From Brevibacillus brevis NBRC 100599 (GTDB taxonomy: Bacteria; Bacillota; Bacilli; Brevibacillales; Brevibacillaceae): 64,000 bases of DNA. A model generated the notes under the pieces. The model was not told the origin of the DNA. It searched no databases and saw only the letters and a list, made by a program, of their open reading frames with translations. Every line of letters begins with the position of its first letter. Position 1 is the first letter of the stretch. The stretch lies in the NCBI RefSeq assembly GCF_000010165.1, contig NC_012491.1, forward strand, positions 419,501 to 483,500, given 5' to 3'. Positions 62,464 to 64,000 of this stretch are shown piece after piece. The translations under genes and the position numbers were made by a program.

Positions 62464-64000
62464 ATGAAGAAGAGTGTTTTTGTGGTATTGAGTTCGGCCC
62501 TCGTTTTCGGCGGAATGATGACAGGGTACGAAGGCGCTGTCCAAGCTGCTGAGCCGAAGGTATTAAGGATGAATCTGCAATCGGAGCCGCCTACAGCAGA
62601 CCCAGGAATTGCGGAGGATACTACCTCTGGTACGATCATCACGGCTATATTCGAAGGTCTGACACGTCTCGGAAAAGACGGAGAGGTGCACCCGGCGGCG
62701 GCAGAGAGCTATACCGTTTCTAAGGATGGGAAGACTTATACATTTAAGATTCGTGAAGCAAAATGGAGCAACGGCGACCCAGTAACGGCACATGATTTCG
62801 AATATGCTTGGAAACGCGTGCTCGATCCAAAGATAGCTTCCAACTACGCCTACCAATTGTATTATGTGACAGGTGCTGAAGACTTCAACAAAGGGATCGG
62901 TAAAGCAGGAGACGTTGGTGTAAAGGCAATTGACGATAAGACGCTGGAAGTGGAGCTGACAAACCCGACACCATTTTTCCCGGAGCTGGTTGCTTTCAAA
63001 ACATACTTCCCGGTGAACAAGAAGGTAGTCGAAGGCAACAGAAAATGGGCTGACGAGGCAAAGACGGTTGTTAGCAACGGGCCATTCAAAATGGAAACAT
63101 GGGAACACAAGAGCAAGCTGTCTGTTGTAAAAAACGAGAAGTATTGGGATAAAGCCAATGTAAAATTGGATAAGATCGAATTCACCATGGTAGAGGATGA
63201 GAATACGGAATTGGCCATGTTTGATAACGACGAAATCGATTGGGCGGGTGCTCCAACGTCCGGGCTGCCAATGGACGCACTTCCGGTTTTGAGGGAAGCT
63301 GGCATCCTGAAGACACAGCCAATCGCCGGTGCCTACTTTTATCGTTTCAATACAGAGCAAGCACCGTTTACCAACGCAAAAATTCGTAAGGCGTTCGCCT
63401 ATGCAATTAATCGTGAAAGTATCACCGCCGATATCCTGCAAGCAGGTCAAGTACCGGCAACAGGCTATGTACCACCGAGCATGGCGTTGAACAAAGACGG
63501 TTACTTCAAAGACAGTGATCTTGAAGTTGCAAAGAAATTACTGGTAGAAGGTATGAAGGAAGAGGGTATCTCCAAACTCCCGCCAATTACACTCAGCTAC
63601 AACACATCCGAAGGTCATAAAAAGATCGCAAAAGAAATACAGGCTCAATGGAAGAAAAACCTCGGCGTAGATATCAAGCTCAAAAATTCAGAGTGGAAAG
63701 TATACTTAGATGACGTACACCAAGGTAATTATCAAATCGCTCGTGGAGGCTGGCTGGGTGACTTCAATGATCCCATCAACTTCTTGGAAATGTTCCAGGA
63801 AAAAGACGGCGGAAACAACGATACACGTTGGGAAAATCCAAAGTACAAGGAGCTCCTGAACCAATCCGCTCTGGAGCAAGACCCAGCGAAGCGCAAAGCA
63901 ATTCTCATGGAGGCTGAGCAAATCCTGATGGATGAAATGCCAATTATGCCAATCTACTTCTACGTGAACTCTTGGGTGCAAAACGAGAATCTGAAGGATG
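62464..64000 (+). CDS. Peptide-binding protein OppA-like 4, lipobox Cys lost (partial)
   Basis: An open frame to the right edge (about 512 residues so far; the C terminus is outside). It is a family 5 solute-binding protein very close to the previous gene: SEPPTADPGIAEDTTSGTI, WSNGDPVTAHDFEYAWKR, NGPFKMETWEHKSKLSVVK, WKVYLDDVHQGNYQIARGGW. Where the paralogues have AGCGGG the signal reads MTGYEGAVQAAEPK, so the lipidated Cys is Tyr; an AVQA-AE signal-peptidase-I-like site follows. It also lacks the usual linker after the Cys. Unless anchored otherwise it should be secreted. GGAGGG precedes the paired ATG. Confidence 0.9.
   Translation, partial: MKKSVFVVLSSALVFGGMMTGYEGAVQAAEPKVLRMNLQSEPPTADPGIAEDTTSGTIITAIFEGLTRLGKDGEVHPAAAESYTVSKDGKTYTFKIREAKWSNGDPVTAHDFEYAWKRVLDPKIASNYAYQLYYVTGAEDFNKGIGKAGDVGVKAIDDKTLEVELTNPTPFFPELVAFKTYFPVNKKVVEGNRKWADEAKTVVSNGPFKMETWEHKSKLSVVKNEKYWDKANVKLDKIEFTMVEDENTELAMFDNDEIDWAGAPTSGLPMDALPVLREAGILKTQPIAGAYFYRFNTEQAPFTNAKIRKAFAYAINRESITADILQAGQVPATGYVPPSMALNKDGYFKDSDLEVAKKLLVEGMKEEGISKLPPITLSYNTSEGHKKIAKEIQAQWKKNLGVDIKLKNSEWKVYLDDVHQGNYQIARGGWLGDFNDPINFLEMFQEKDGGNNDTRWENPKYKELLNQSALEQDPAKRKAILMEAEQILMDEMPIMPIYFYVNSWVQNENLKD

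Noticed and set aside
55318-64000. A mobile-element origin of the tandem oppA-like genes
   Set aside because: No transposase, terminal repeats or direct repeats were seen around the copies; ordinary gene duplication suffices.

Overview
The window looks like chromosome of an endospore-forming, low-to-moderate GC Firmicute, most likely Brevibacillus or a close Paenibacillaceae relative. The evidence is a GerA/GerB/GerC germination operon, two SAM-I (S-box) riboswitches, Bacillus-type Zur boxes, a LexA/DinR-type SOS box, a good CodY box, GGAGG ribosome sites with frequent GTG and TTG starts, and RNase J and bacilliredoxin genes. The genus is inferred from style and gene content, not proven. No rRNA, tRNA, CRISPR array, prophage or transposase gene was seen.

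Left part (1-20.2 kb). A cut response regulator is followed by two exported FG-GAP-like proteins. A zinc-starvation operon comes next: two identical Zur boxes flank a promoter ahead of a COG0523 GTPase and a zinc-free ribosomal protein L33. Then follow glycerate kinase, a cation/proton antiporter with a long leader hairpin, small cupins, an Lrp-type regulator, a metallo-beta-lactamase-fold hydrolase, and an HTH regulator-hypothetical-ClpP group. A lipoprotein sits between imperfect direct repeats. A chemoreceptor, a candidate SOS-controlled cupin/YdjM pair, a large anchored protein, and a CitR-like regulator, DUF418 protein and citrate synthase complete this part.

Middle (20.2-47.3 kb). A first copy of a ~500-bp structured non-coding repeat precedes an Old Yellow Enzyme. 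A TetR/MFS efflux pair carries identical 18-bp operators. MocR, HAD and M24 peptidase genes follow. A long minus-strand region holds an ABC-2 exporter with its ArsR regulator, a MoxR-DUF58-DUF4129 operon, an MFS transporter with a second ArsR-type regulator, and metY under a SAM-I riboswitch. Plus-strand genes then include rhodanese, SCO, RNase J and bacilliredoxin. A second copy of the ~500-bp repeat, an SDR and another MFS gene close the section.

Right part (47.4-64 kb). An LCP-family cell-wall ligase gene and a gerABC-type operon lead to a SAM-I-controlled metNIQ methionine importer. Four paralogous OppA/DppE-type peptide-binding protein genes follow, the last cut by the window end; an SRPBCC protein and an AraC-type regulator lie among them. 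No peptide permease or ATPase lies next to them here. The fourth binding protein has lost its lipobox cysteine.

The most unusual structure is the pair of ~500-bp bipartite inverted-repeat elements at 20274-20771 and 44633-45131. Each is closed by terminal inverted repeats and contains two long internal hairpins that are nearly identical between copies.
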